Assembly: GCA_016712275.1 (NCBI GenBank)
Contig: JADJRI010000067.1
Coordinates: 1-18,665 of the forward strand
DNA length: 18,665 nucleotides
Direction of reading: 5' to 3'
Source of the DNA: Planctomycetota bacterium
Lineage (GTDB): Bacteria > Planctomycetota > Phycisphaerae > UBA1845 > UTPLA1
In this document: positions 1-8,273 of the stretch, in pieces
How the letters are laid out: every line of letters begins with the position of its first letter
Numbering within the stretch: position 1 is the stretch's first letter
Notes under the pieces: generated by a model
Told to the model about the DNA's origin: nothing
Seen by the model: only the letters and a program-made list of their open reading frames with translations
Database searches by the model: none
Made by a program: the position numbers and the translations under genes

Positions 1-533
1 TCGAACAACTCAACAACCCCGGCGCCGCCTGGGTAAAACTCGAAGTTCTGCACGACAAGAAAACCCTCCTGCCCGATCCCGTCGGCACCCTCGAAGCGAC
101 GAAGGAACTCGTCAAAGACGGCTTTCAGGTGCTGGTCTATTCCAGCGACGACCCCGCGGCTGCCTGTCGCCTGAAGGAAGCGGGGGCGACCAGCGTCATG
201 CCCGCCGGCAGTCCCATCGGCAGCGGCCAGGGCGTGCTGAACCCGAACGCGATTCGCATCATTCTGGAAATGCTCAAGGAAGGCGACGCGGACTATCCGG
301 TCATTGTCGACGCCGGCGTCGGAACGGCCAGCGATGTTGCCATCGCCATGGAGCTGGGGGCCGACGGCGTGCTGCTCAACACGGGTATCGCCCACGCAAA
401 GGATGCCGTAGCCATGGCACGCGCCATGGCTCACGCGCTCGATGCCGGCTACCTCGCCCACCGCGCGGGGCGAATCCCGAAAAAGCTCTACGCAACGGCC
501 AGCTCGCCGGTCGAGGGGACGATCGTTTACTAA
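1..533 (+). CDS. thiG: Thiazole synthase ThiG, C-terminal part (5' end outside window)
   Basis: ThiG builds the thiazole phosphate ring of thiamine from 1-deoxy-D-xylulose 5-phosphate, dehydroglycine and ThiS thiocarboxylate in the cytoplasm. The reading frame is open from base 3 to the stop at 531-533 and gives 176 residues of a protein usually about 255-265 long, so some 85 N-terminal residues are missing. The segment WVKLEV includes the lysine (codon 36-38) that matches the Schiff-base Lys96 of Bacillus subtilis ThiG. Further family blocks follow in order: LLPDPVGTLEA, the phosphate-binding MPAGSPIGSGQG, VIVDAGVGTASD, MELGADGVLLNT and the C-terminal GRIPKK with ASSP. The identification is secure. 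No terminator is visible directly after the stop, and no other thi gene is in the window. Confidence 0.96.
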   Translation, partial: EQLNNPGAAWVKLEVLHDKKTLLPDPVGTLEATKELVKDGFQVLVYSSDDPAAACRLKEAGATSVMPAGSPIGSGQGVLNPNAIRIILEMLKEGDADYPVIVDAGVGTASDVAIAMELGADGVLLNTGIAHAKDAVAMARAMAHALDAGYLAHRAGRIPKKLYATASSPVEGTIVY

Positions 534-727
534 TTCTGATGTCAGGCAAACCTTGCTGTCTTGCGAGTTGTGTCGCGAAGCCATTTCAAATCATAAAGCC
601 CCATAACTGACCAAATTCTCCGGTCCGGCTGATGCGCTCGTTCGTGTCATGTGCAGCGGGTGCGCGTTCCTGAACCCGGCTGCATGCCCTGTCCTTGCGC
701 AGCAGCAAGTTCAGTACAGCCCGCAAT

Positions 728-732
728 GGGAG
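728..732 (+). promoter_or_regulatory. Ribosome binding site GGGAG deciding the ATG at 741
   Basis: GGGAG lies 8 bases upstream of the ATG at 741. The longest open frame begins at a GTG at 651, and another in-frame ATG sits at 786, but neither has a comparable purine-rich site at suitable spacing. This favours 741 as the start of the TSP3/propeller gene. Confidence 0.5.
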
Positions 733-740
733 CTAATCAA

Positions 741-3266
741 ATGAAAGACATGCGAAGTGTTGGAGCTGCAAATGCCAAATTGTTGATGAAAGTGCATCAG
801 ACCAGGATCGTTACGATGATTGTCGTCATCGTGCTTAATGCAACCGCATGGTGCCTTGCATCTGCCGTAAATATCGAAGGAGGGGCCACAAGTTTCGAGT
901 CTGCCACACTGCTTCGCGTCAGGGAACACGGACTGGGCTTTATCTCAAGCTTGTTCGATACCGATGTCTGGCGCGTGCCGCATGTCCGGCCAGGTGACCT
1001 CGTGTTTGCGTATGTCGATGCCCGAGTGTCGCCCAGGGTCAACGGCGTCGATCCCGACTCGGTGCTCACTGTTTTCGACAGCCTGGCGAATACGCTTGAA
1101 TCCGACGACAACAATGGTCCGGCGCGGAGCTCCGTCGTCGCGGGCGTTGCTGTGTCACGCGGGGGCGACATTTTCTATCGCGTGAACGAAATCGGCGCGG
1201 AACATATTCTGCAAACTTATGAACTGCACCACGCCATCGTAAATCCAACCCTCACGGGTTTGGAATCCGAACCGAACGACACGCGTGATCAGGCGAACTT
1301 CATCACGAACGAAATTATGAGCGGCAACGTAACCGGTGCCGGAAATGTCGATCTGTACGTTGTCAACATCAAAGCCAATGAACGGCTCGTTGTCATTCTC
1401 GATGCCGACCCGGACCAGAACGGCGTGCCCACGCCGATCATTTTGGACATTCTAAAGTCCGACGGCACGTTATTTGCGCGCGGCGACGCGATTTCAAGTT
1501 CCAATCTGACCTCCAACGACGCCCATGCGGTGGGCCCGGTGACGGCACTGGAAAATGGTCCATTGTTTATTCAAGTGCGTCATATCTCCAATGAGCTCGA
1601 CTCAAGCTACCGCTTCGTGACGCTTGTCAATGACCGTGTCTATAGCGATGCCGATTCGGATGGATTGGAAAAAGTGCGTGACAATTGTCCGACCATTGCC
1701 AATCCGGACCAACTCGATCGAGATGGCGATCGCACCGGTGATGCGTGCGATGCCTGCCCCGATAGCATTTTGAAAACCGATCCCGGGTTGTGCGGCTGCG
1801 ACCATCCCGATGTCGATGTAGACGGCGACGGCGTTATCGACTGCGGGATCGAGGACCCTGCCGGCAAACTGCTGGTGACGACGGGATTGATGTTGCTGCA
1901 GGGCGATTCATCCAACAACATCGCGGCCTATGATGCACGAAATGGAACATTGGTCGATCCAGTGTTTATTCCGGGCGATCTCATCGGCATCAATACCGAT
2001 TCGTTGGCCTTCGACTCCCGCACGGGCCGACTGCTTGTACTCACCCGCGGCAATACGATATCCATCATTGACCGTGCAACGGCGGCGCGCTCGGCGTTCG
2101 GCCCAACGGGTCTGCCGGTGCGTTTGTTTGACGGGTCAGACGATATTGAGATTCTCGATAACGGCCACGTGCTCGTCGGAAGCAGCTCAGGCGTGAGCAT
2201 TGGATCGGTGATTGAACTTGATGCGCAGGGGAATTTTGTAAAGCAACTGGTTGCACCCAACGCGACCATTACGGAGCCTTTTGATCTTCTCGTCCGTGAC
2301 AATCAGTTGTTGATCTCTGATTTTGCAGAGCAAAAGGTCGCCCGATTCGATCTGGCCGATGGCGCGGAAGCCGGCGTTTTTGCCGAGACCCGCGGCTTTG
2401 CACTCCGAATGGCCAACGCGTCCAACGGAAATATTCTGGTCGTAAGTGATTTTGGATCGCAGCGCGGCGTTCTTGAGTTTACGCCGGAAGGCGAACTGGT
2501 TCATCACACGACGCCGGCCGAGCTATCGTTTTTCAGGGCTGTGGTCGAACTGAAGAACGGCAACATCGGCGTAACAGCAGGCCGCGGATTCTCTGAAATC
2601 GACCGCGACGGAAATATTGTGCGCAATCTCGATCGACGATTCCTTTCATCGTTCATTGAGTTTGCACTGCTCGATCGCGATCTCGACGGCATCGGCGACG
2701 CCCTCGACAACTGCCCCGATGTGAACAACCCCGATCAGATCGATACCGATGGCGATGGATTCGGCGATTTCTGCGACAACTGCTTTTCCATCGAAAATGC
2801 GGATCAGGCCGACGAAGACGGCGACCGGATCGGCGACGCCTGTGATAACTGCAACGCAGTAGTCAATTTTCCCCAGGTGAACGCCGACGGCGATTCCGTC
2901 GGCAATCCTTGCGACAACTGTCCGGATGTTGCGAATGACGATCAAGCCGACACGGATGGCGACGGCATCGGCGATGCCTGCGACCTTACACCCAACGGCG
3001 ATCCGAATCAGAATGAGGAACCCGGTCGGGATGCCAATAACGACGACAACAACAACAACAACGACGACAACGAAGGCCAACAGGCCTCCGATGAAATCGA
3101 TGGTGGAGATGTGCTGGTTCCGATTGAAGCGCCCTGCGGTCTTTGCGGACCTGGGGCGACACCGTTCGCGCTGGGGTGGATGGCATACTTCATGGTCCGT
3201 GCCATGCGTCCCAGGCGATTACGAAAGGGGTCGCAGGATTCCCAGGCGGGTTCCGGGCACAAATGA
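741..3266 (+). CDS. Secreted PPC / TSP3 / beta-propeller protein with CGLCG-type C-terminal anchor
   Basis: Large exported surface protein of 841 residues from the ATG at 741; GTG 651 and ATG 786 are alternatives. A basic N-region followed by a hydrophobic stretch ending CLASA (about residues 25-42) resembles a signal peptide. Residues about 174-298 start with ESEPNDT and read like a bacterial pre-peptidase C-terminal (PPC) domain. TSP3-type calcium-binding Asp repeats occur at about 301-367, ending in the planctomycete-like LCGCDHPDVDVDGDG. Residues about 373-640 look like a NHL/SMP-30-style beta-propeller, judged by repeated YDARNGT and FDSRTGRLLV-like strands. Four more TSP3 repeats follow (about 644-749), then an Asn/Asp linker (752-783), then APCGLCGPGAT, a hydrophobic stretch and a basic tail. 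The domain calls come from residue patterns only; the biological role is unknown. A strong terminator follows, so it is probably transcribed alone. Confidence 0.8.
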   Translation: MKDMRSVGAANAKLLMKVHQTRIVTMIVVIVLNATAWCLASAVNIEGGATSFESATLLRVREHGLGFISSLFDTDVWRVPHVRPGDLVFAYVDARVSPRVNGVDPDSVLTVFDSLANTLESDDNNGPARSSVVAGVAVSRGGDIFYRVNEIGAEHILQTYELHHAIVNPTLTGLESEPNDTRDQANFITNEIMSGNVTGAGNVDLYVVNIKANERLVVILDADPDQNGVPTPIILDILKSDGTLFARGDAISSSNLTSNDAHAVGPVTALENGPLFIQVRHISNELDSSYRFVTLVNDRVYSDADSDGLEKVRDNCPTIANPDQLDRDGDRTGDACDACPDSILKTDPGLCGCDHPDVDVDGDGVIDCGIEDPAGKLLVTTGLMLLQGDSSNNIAAYDARNGTLVDPVFIPGDLIGINTDSLAFDSRTGRLLVLTRGNTISIIDRATAARSAFGPTGLPVRLFDGSDDIEILDNGHVLVGSSSGVSIGSVIELDAQGNFVKQLVAPNATITEPFDLLVRDNQLLISDFAEQKVARFDLADGAEAGVFAETRGFALRMANASNGNILVVSDFGSQRGVLEFTPEGELVHHTTPAELSFFRAVVELKNGNIGVTAGRGFSEIDRDGNIVRNLDRRFLSSFIEFALLDRDLDGIGDALDNCPDVNNPDQIDTDGDGFGDFCDNCFSIENADQADEDGDRIGDACDNCNAVVNFPQVNADGDSVGNPCDNCPDVANDDQADTDGDGIGDACDLTPNGDPNQNEEPGRDANNDDNNNNNDDNEGQQASDEIDGGDVLVPIEAPCGLCGPGATPFALGWMAYFMVRAMRPRRLRKGSQDSQAGSGHK
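3036..3074 (+). repeat. AAC/GAC trinucleotide run coding for an Asn/Asp linker
   Basis: Thirteen codons are nearly all AAC or GAC, including five consecutive AAC. They encode the flexible Asn/Asp linker just before the C-terminal anchor of the TSP3/propeller protein. Slippage here would change linker length without breaking the frame. Confidence 0.7.
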
Positions 3267-3312
3267 GCCCGTCGCCTGGAATCCGGTAGGGCTCTCTTGT
3301 GTCCCCGCTGAT

Positions 3313-3365
3313 GACACCGCCGCCCAGTTGGTTTAGACCACTGGGCCGGCGGTGTCTTTGTTTTA
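3313..3365 (+). terminator. Rho-independent terminator after the TSP3/propeller gene
   Basis: The arm at 3313-3328 (GACACCGCCGCCCAGT) pairs with 3340-3356 with a single bulged C, around an 11-base loop. The T-rich run TTTGTTTTA follows at 3357-3365. It lies 46 bases after the stop codon at 3266 and separates this gene from the beta-helix gene. Confidence 0.88.
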
Positions 3366-3482
3366 TTAGGTTGATCTCGGCCTTTGCCGCCGAAAACAAA
3401 AAATGTCGCATCCATCCGGTCCGCCGCCACGTCTTATTCGTGTAGGGAATGGTTCGATAGGGTGGTGTATGCGAGAGTTTTC

Positions 3483-4532
3483 ATGCAACGAGTACTGGGT
3501 CCCTCGATCGTAACCTGTGTATTTTTGGCATTGGCCGGGCCGGCATCGGCAGAGACAGTTTTTTTCGTGGACGACAGCGCGACAGGCGCTGCCGATGGTT
3601 CTTCGTGGACCGATGCCTTTGCCGATCTTCAATCCGCATTGGATGCCGCAACATCCACGCCCGGTTCCAAAGTCATTCGCGTCGCGGCGGGTACCTATCG
3701 GCCGGATGTCACCGGATTGGTCGATCCGCGCGATGCGACATTTGCGATGCAGCCGGATGTGGCGATTCTCGGCGGTTATGCGGGCGACCCCGCCAATCCG
3801 GAATTGCGCGACGTCGCAGCACATGCCAGCGTCTTGAGCGGTGACATCGGCGTTGCAGGCGACCCCTCCGACAATTGCTATCACGTCGTTACGGCCGTGA
3901 CCGATCCCGCAACCGCGATTCTCGACGGTTTTCGAATTCGCGATGGCCGCGCAGATGGGGCGTTTCCCGAAAACGCCGGAGCCGGAATGATCATCCTGAG
4001 CGAAAGCTCCGCGGTGGTTCGAAATTGCACGTTTCGCCGCAACATCGCTACTGAAGGCGGCGGCGCCGTTCGCATCATCAACAGCGACCCTACTTTTCAA
4101 GATTGTGCATTCGTGTTGAATGAGGCCGTGACCGGCGGAGCGGTTTACGTCATTGCGGTCAGCGGTGGTGCCAGCGCGCCGAGGCTGGAACGATGCCGTT
4201 TCGATCGCAACATGGCCACCGGAAGCGACGGCGGCGGCGTTGCGGGCACGGATGCGAATACGGTGCTTCTCGAATGTGAGTTCACCGACAACGTAGCCGG
4301 CTTTCGGGGTGGTGGCGTCGTCGCCACGCGCGGCGAGATGAATCTGGTGAATTGCGATTTCTTTGGAAATTTCGCCGACGTCAATGCCGGAGGCGGCGCG
4401 TATGGGTCCGCGACCACCATGTCTTTTGTAAATTGCCAATTCAGCGGCAACAAGGCCATTGTCATCGGCGGTGGCATCGCGGCCCAGAGCGGCACATCTC
4501 TGACCATCACGAATACCACGCTTGCAGGATGA
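3483..4532 (+). pseudogene. Right-handed beta-helix surface protein, N-terminal fragment (frame broken near 4525)
   Basis: Codes for 349 residues from the ATG at 3483, which has GAGAG five bases upstream. The first 23 residues end in ALAGPASA and form a clear signal peptide. The mature start VFFVDDSATGAADGSSW and the following LQSALDAA, AAGTY and LGGYAG segments are typical of exported right-handed beta-helix (polymorphic outer-membrane-like) proteins. Residues about 150-349 contain repeated NCxFxxNxAxxGGG rungs. The frame stops at TGA 4530-4532 in the middle of a rung (TNTTLAG), while the expected C-terminal half continues at once in another frame (next entry). The two pieces are therefore one gene, disrupted by a frameshift that probably comes with loss of one or more rungs. 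The substrate or partner of this surface protein is unknown. Confidence 0.78.
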
Positions 4533-5295
4533 TCTCATCGGAACCGATGATGATGATTTCAATCTGCTCGATAACTCACCCTGCATTGACGCCGGAAACA
4601 GCGATCTGGTGAAGCCCGATGACGCCGATTTGGATGGCGATGGAGATGCGGCCGAAGTCTTACCGCTCGATAGGAAGGGCGATCCGCGAATTCAGGATCA
4701 ATCACAAGTGTCCGACACCGGTGCGGGCACAAACGCGATCGTCGACATGGGCGCATTCGAAGTCAATGCCGATTGCGACAACAACGGGCAGGCCGATGTC
4801 AACGAAATCGCGGCCAATCCGGTATTGGATTGCAATTCGAATTGGAAGCTCGACCTTTGCGAGTCCGACGGCGATGGGGATGGGATCATCGACGCCTGCG
4901 ACAATTGTCCGGACATCGCCAACATCGATCAGTCGGACGCCGATGCGGATGGCCGCGGAGACGCGTGCGACGCGGAGGAGCCTGACGACACTGAGGGACC
5001 TGACGACACCGACAACTCTCAAGACAATGCAAACGATAATGCCAACGAAAATACCCAAAACAATAATACCGATACCACCGACGATGACTCCGCCAATGCA
5101 GACGAAAACGAGAATGCGGGAAATGGAAATGATGATGTCAGTGATGATCCATCGGATTCACTCGACACGGCAGAGCCCATCGTGCCCCTGGCGGCGCCGT
5201 GTGGTTTGTGCGGCGAGGGTGCGACCGCAGTTTCGATGGTATTGACAGCCTTTTTCATGCTCGGCGCGCGACGGGGGCGAAATCGCCGCAGGTAA
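4522..5295 (+). pseudogene. C-terminal fragment of the beta-helix protein: terminal cap, TSP3 repeat, CGLCG anchor
   Basis: This frame opens at a TTG (4522), overlaps the end of the N-terminal fragment by 11 bases and has no start signal of its own. It begins with DDLIGTDDDDFNLLDNSPC and then IDAGN, PLDRKGDPRI and VDMGAFE, which is the usual closing block of right-handed beta-helix surface proteins. A TSP3 segment (DGDGDGIIDACDNCPDIAN) follows, then a long Asn/Asp/Glu/Thr linker, then APCGLCGEGAT, a short hydrophobic stretch and the basic end ARRGRNRRR. The frame is closed upstream by a TGA at 4501, so the switch must lie between 4504 and 4530. The C-terminal tail closely matches that of the preceding gene, which suggests a shared sorting or anchoring route. 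Confidence 0.75.
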
Positions 5296-5342
5296 GAGCA
5301 GGAAGCGCAAAAGGCAAGTCGAAGGTTTGCAAAGTCCAACCG

Positions 5343-5392
5343 GCCGTTTGGCGTGGCGTGTTCGACGCGCCGCGCCAAACGGCTTATTCTTT
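5343..5392 (+). terminator. Rho-independent terminator after the beta-helix gene
   Basis: A perfect 11-base inverted repeat (GCCGTTTGGCG at 5343-5353, CGCCAAACGGC at 5373-5383) encloses a GC-rich loop. The T-rich run TTATTCTTT follows at 5384-5392. It is 47 bases after the stop at 5295 but only 4 bases before the ATG of the next gene. Confidence 0.82.
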
Positions 5393-5396
5393 CGGC

Positions 5397-5822
5397 ATGG
5401 AGCGACTTCGCCGCAATCGCATCTGCGTCTGGCTCATCATTCTGGGCCTGAGCAATTTTCTGGTTTATGCCATTTTTTACCAGATCATCGGCGGCGATGC
5501 CCCGAATGGTTATATCAAGTACACAAACGATTCAAAGGTTCACTACGTTCGCGGCCACTTCATTCATCGAAACATCGGTTACGAGCAGGATGTTCCCCGC
5601 TGGGTCTGGCTCTACAGTTATATTCACTCGATAAGCATCTGGCCGTCCATCGCCATGGTGCTGCTGGCCATGCTTACCCTCGCCAGCCCGCACATCACGG
5701 CGACCTATCAGCATGGCATGATCCAAGGCTCTACGCTCGTCACGGTCCTGGCCACGATGATTGTTCTCATCACGTCTATTATCATGCTCGTTTTTATATG
5801 GGAGTTCGTGCATAGTTTGTAA
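5397..5822 (+). CDS. Small integral membrane protein, unknown function
   Basis: Encodes 141 residues from the ATG at 5397. Three hydrophobic segments are visible at about residues 9-31, 80-97 and 112-135. A loop after the first contains IIGGDAPNGYI and, a little later, YVRGHFIHRN. The GGDA.NG element after a first membrane helix recurs in small uncharacterised planctomycete membrane proteins as I remember them, but I cannot assign a function. The frame is open further upstream (to 5199), but that part overlaps the beta-helix gene and the terminator. The ATG has no clear ribosome binding site and lies immediately after the terminator T-run, so the transcript would be leaderless or nearly so. 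The gene sits 78 bases before the helicase gene and may be co-transcribed with it. Confidence 0.7.
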   Translation: MERLRRNRICVWLIILGLSNFLVYAIFYQIIGGDAPNGYIKYTNDSKVHYVRGHFIHRNIGYEQDVPRWVWLYSYIHSISIWPSIAMVLLAMLTLASPHITATYQHGMIQGSTLVTVLATMIVLITSIIMLVFIWEFVHSL

Positions 5823-5900
5823 ACCGATGAACGAGCCGGAAGTGCTAGCGCCCGACCGCCAGTCCGTGCGAGCGTGAGAAACGCTTCGAGGCTGATCCAT

Positions 5901-7844
5901 ATGCCCGCCGTCGATACAAACAAGTGGCAATCTCTCATCGCCAAAGCACTCCCGCGCGCGGAATCCCGTCCCCAGCAGATCGAAATGGCCGAAGCGGTCG
6001 CGAATGCCATGTCATCGCGCCGGCACCTCATGGTTGAGGCCGGCACCGGCGTCGGCAAGAGCTTCGCCTACCTGCTCCCCGCAATCGACCGCATCCTCTC
6101 CCACAACGAGCGCGTCGTCGTCGCCACCCACACGATCAATCTGCAAGAACAGCTCATCGAAAAAGACATCCCCGCCCTTACCGGCGTTTTCGAAAGGCCG
6201 TTCAAAGCAGTTCTCGTCAAAGGCCGCAACAACTACATCGGCCTCCGCCGCCTCATGCAGGCCAGCAAGCGACAGCAGGCCCTCTTTTCGGGTTCGTTCG
6301 CACTGAAGCAACTGCACCAAATCGAAGACTGGGCCTACGACACCACCGATGGCTCCCTCTCCGATCTCGACTTCCAGCCCATCGGCGAAGTCTGGCAGCG
6401 CGTCCGCAGCGAAAGCACCAACTGCATGGGCAACCGCTGCGAGCAATACAACAAGTGCTTTTACCAGCGTGCCCGCCGTAAAACCGAGGAGGCCAATCTC
6501 CTCATCGTCAACCACGCGCTCTTCTTTGCCGATCTCGCTCTCCGCCGGCAGAACGTCTCCGTCCTGCCCGATTACGACCACGTCATTTTCGACGAGGCCC
6601 ACAACATCGAGAGCGTCGCCGGCGACCACATGGGCATCAGCATTTCGAATTTGCAAGTGCAAACCCTGTTGCACTCCATCTTCAACGAGCGCACCGGCCG
6701 TGGTTTCCTCGGCATGGTCGATTGCCCCGAGATCACCCGCATCATCGGCGATCTCGAAGCGCGTAACGATTCTCTCTTCGATCAGCTCCGCCAAACGCAC
6801 CCAGCCTCGCGCGGCTCCGTTCGCGTTCCGAAGTCCGACACCGTTGTCAACACGCTGACACCCGGCCTGAACGAACTGGCCGAAGCCCTCGGCACCATTC
6901 GCGACCAGTTCGATTCCGACGACGAAAAATTCGAACTCACCAGCCTCGCGAGCCGCTGCAAGGAAACCGCCGCCGGTCTCGAAACCGTCCTTCGTCAGGA
7001 ACTCGACGATTACGTTTACTGGATGGAATCCTCCAGCGAATCCCGCGAAAAACGCACCAGTCTCCACGCCGCTCCGCTCCGCATCGACAAGATCATGCGC
7101 GAGCTGCTCTTCGAAAAAACAAAGAGCGTCACCCTCACCAGCGCCACGCTCTCCACCGGCGGCGAAAAGGGCTTCGACTACCTTCGCGGCCGCCTCGGCG
7201 CCACCACCGCCGACGGCCTCCACCTCGATTCGCCCTACAACTACCGCGAGAAAGTCACGCTCCACGTCGAAACCAACATGCCCGAGCCCACCAGCCCGAA
7301 GTTCATCGCCGCCGTCTGCGAAAAAATCGAAGAGTACCTGCTGCAAACCGAGGGCCGCGCGTTCGTCCTCTTCACCAGTTATTCCCAAATCCGCGAAGCC
7401 GAAGAGCGCCTCCAGCCCTTCTGCGATGACAATGAAATGACACTCCTCGTCCAGGGCCGCGACATGTCCCGCGGAAAAATGCTCGATCTCTTCAAGCGCA
7501 CCGACCGCAGCGTCATCCTCGGTGCAGATTCCTTCTGGCAGGGCGTCGATGTCCCCGGCGAGGCCCTCTCCAACGTCATCATCGCCAAACTCCCCTTCGC
7601 CGCCCCCGACCGCCCGCTCATCGAAGCCCGCATCGAAGCCATCCGCGCGAGCGGCGGAAACCCCTTCATGGAATTCCAAGTCCCAGAAGCCGTGCTGAAA
7701 CTCAAGCAAGGCTTCGGCCGCCTCATCCGCGGCCACACCGACAGCGGCATCGTGGTCATTCTCGACAAGCGCGTGAAAACAAAATTCTACGGCCGCAAAT
7801 TTCTCGAAGCGCTGCCGCCGTGCAGGGTGGAGTTTCATTCGTAA
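5901..7844 (+). CDS. dinG: DinG/YoaA-type ATP-dependent DNA helicase (XPD-like, superfamily 2)
   Basis: Encodes 647 residues from the ATG at 5901, which has GAGG nine bases upstream; a GTG at 5874 is a poorer alternative. Members unwind DNA 5'-3' in repair and at R-loop or damaged structures. Helicase motifs appear in order: Q-like RPQQIEMA (23-30), Walker A EAGTGVGKS (46-54), THTINLQEQL, DEAH (231-234), TLTSATLS, the motif IV-like FVLFTSYSQI, motif V DSFWQGVDVPG, and motif VI QGFGRLIRG near the C-terminus. Three cysteines, C175-x4-C180-x5-C186, match the last three Fe-S ligands of Escherichia coli DinG (194, 199, 205). The first ligand, usually in KGRxNYxC, is replaced by Gly114 (VKGRNNYIGLRRL), so a complete 4Fe-4S site is doubtful. 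The length is normal and the frame is intact. A long antisense open frame opposite it is a coding shadow. Confidence 0.93.
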   Translation: MPAVDTNKWQSLIAKALPRAESRPQQIEMAEAVANAMSSRRHLMVEAGTGVGKSFAYLLPAIDRILSHNERVVVATHTINLQEQLIEKDIPALTGVFERPFKAVLVKGRNNYIGLRRLMQASKRQQALFSGSFALKQLHQIEDWAYDTTDGSLSDLDFQPIGEVWQRVRSESTNCMGNRCEQYNKCFYQRARRKTEEANLLIVNHALFFADLALRRQNVSVLPDYDHVIFDEAHNIESVAGDHMGISISNLQVQTLLHSIFNERTGRGFLGMVDCPEITRIIGDLEARNDSLFDQLRQTHPASRGSVRVPKSDTVVNTLTPGLNELAEALGTIRDQFDSDDEKFELTSLASRCKETAAGLETVLRQELDDYVYWMESSSESREKRTSLHAAPLRIDKIMRELLFEKTKSVTLTSATLSTGGEKGFDYLRGRLGATTADGLHLDSPYNYREKVTLHVETNMPEPTSPKFIAAVCEKIEEYLLQTEGRAFVLFTSYSQIREAEERLQPFCDDNEMTLLVQGRDMSRGKMLDLFKRTDRSVILGADSFWQGVDVPGEALSNVIIAKLPFAAPDRPLIEARIEAIRASGGNPFMEFQVPEAVLKLKQGFGRLIRGHTDSGIVVILDKRVKTKFYGRKFLEALPPCRVEFHS

Positions 7845-7935
7845 TCGTCATGGGCATGGACCTGCGATGACCTTCATGTTTGGCGCGGTGCCGGCGGGGA
7901 CGGGCTGGGGTGAAGGGCGGGTGGGCATTCAGCTT

Positions 7936-7971
7936 TGGATTCAGGCTGAATTTCAGGCGGAATTCAGGCTC
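7936..7971 (+). repeat. Three degenerate tandem GAATTCAGGC units
   Basis: The units read GGATTCAGGCT, GAATTTCAGGCG and GAATTCAGGCTC, each 11-12 bases. A related ATTCAGAATTCGGAAT palindrome appears at about 11841-11856 in another intergenic region. Confidence 0.5.
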
Positions 7972-8082
7972 GGTGGATTCGGTAAGTCGTTGGTTTGCAA
8001 GATGTTCGGTGTTTGGGGCATTGTCGTTCAGGCTCTTTGGGCGCTGCGCAAACTCACACTTCAATTCAGCTTGGGGGAGGCG

Positions 8083-8115
8083 TGTAGAATTAAGAATGGA
8101 GAATGTAGAGTTGGG
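8083..8115 (+). repeat. 33-base direct repeat, copy 1
   Basis: It begins TGTAGAATTAAGAATGG and ends AGAGTTGGG. Copy 2 at 8241-8273 is identical except for one base (A8092 versus G8250). The unit is itself built of AGAATG-like subunits. Confidence 0.85.
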
Positions 8116-8240
8116 GAAAATGCCGAAACGGAATAGGGGCCGAGGATTCGAGGGGCCGAGGGGTCGAGTGGCGGAAGTGGGCATGGGCGGTCCTTTCATA
8201 TTTTGAATCTTGCTCAGCGCTTCGCAGGAAGCCGGCGGAA

Positions 8241-8273
8241 TGTAGAATTGAGAATGGAGAATGTAGAGTTGGG
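8241..8273 (+). repeat. 33-base direct repeat, copy 2
   Basis: It matches 8083-8115 at 32 of 33 positions, 158 bases downstream in the same orientation. No coding context was found for either copy. Confidence 0.85.

Noticed and set aside
4504..4532. Programmed ribosomal frameshift in the beta-helix gene
   Set aside because: No slippery heptamer or following hairpin is evident, and the protein seems to lack an internal segment; a deletion explains it better.
3366..4586. 406-residue open frame on the minus strand
   Set aside because: It is a shadow of the beta-helix gene, which has a signal peptide and family repeats; the antisense product shows none.
6012..7838. 608-residue open frame on the minus strand
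   Set aside because: It is exactly antisense to dinG, is rich in Ala/Gly/Glu/Asp as expected from a GC-rich coding shadow, and has no recognisable domain.
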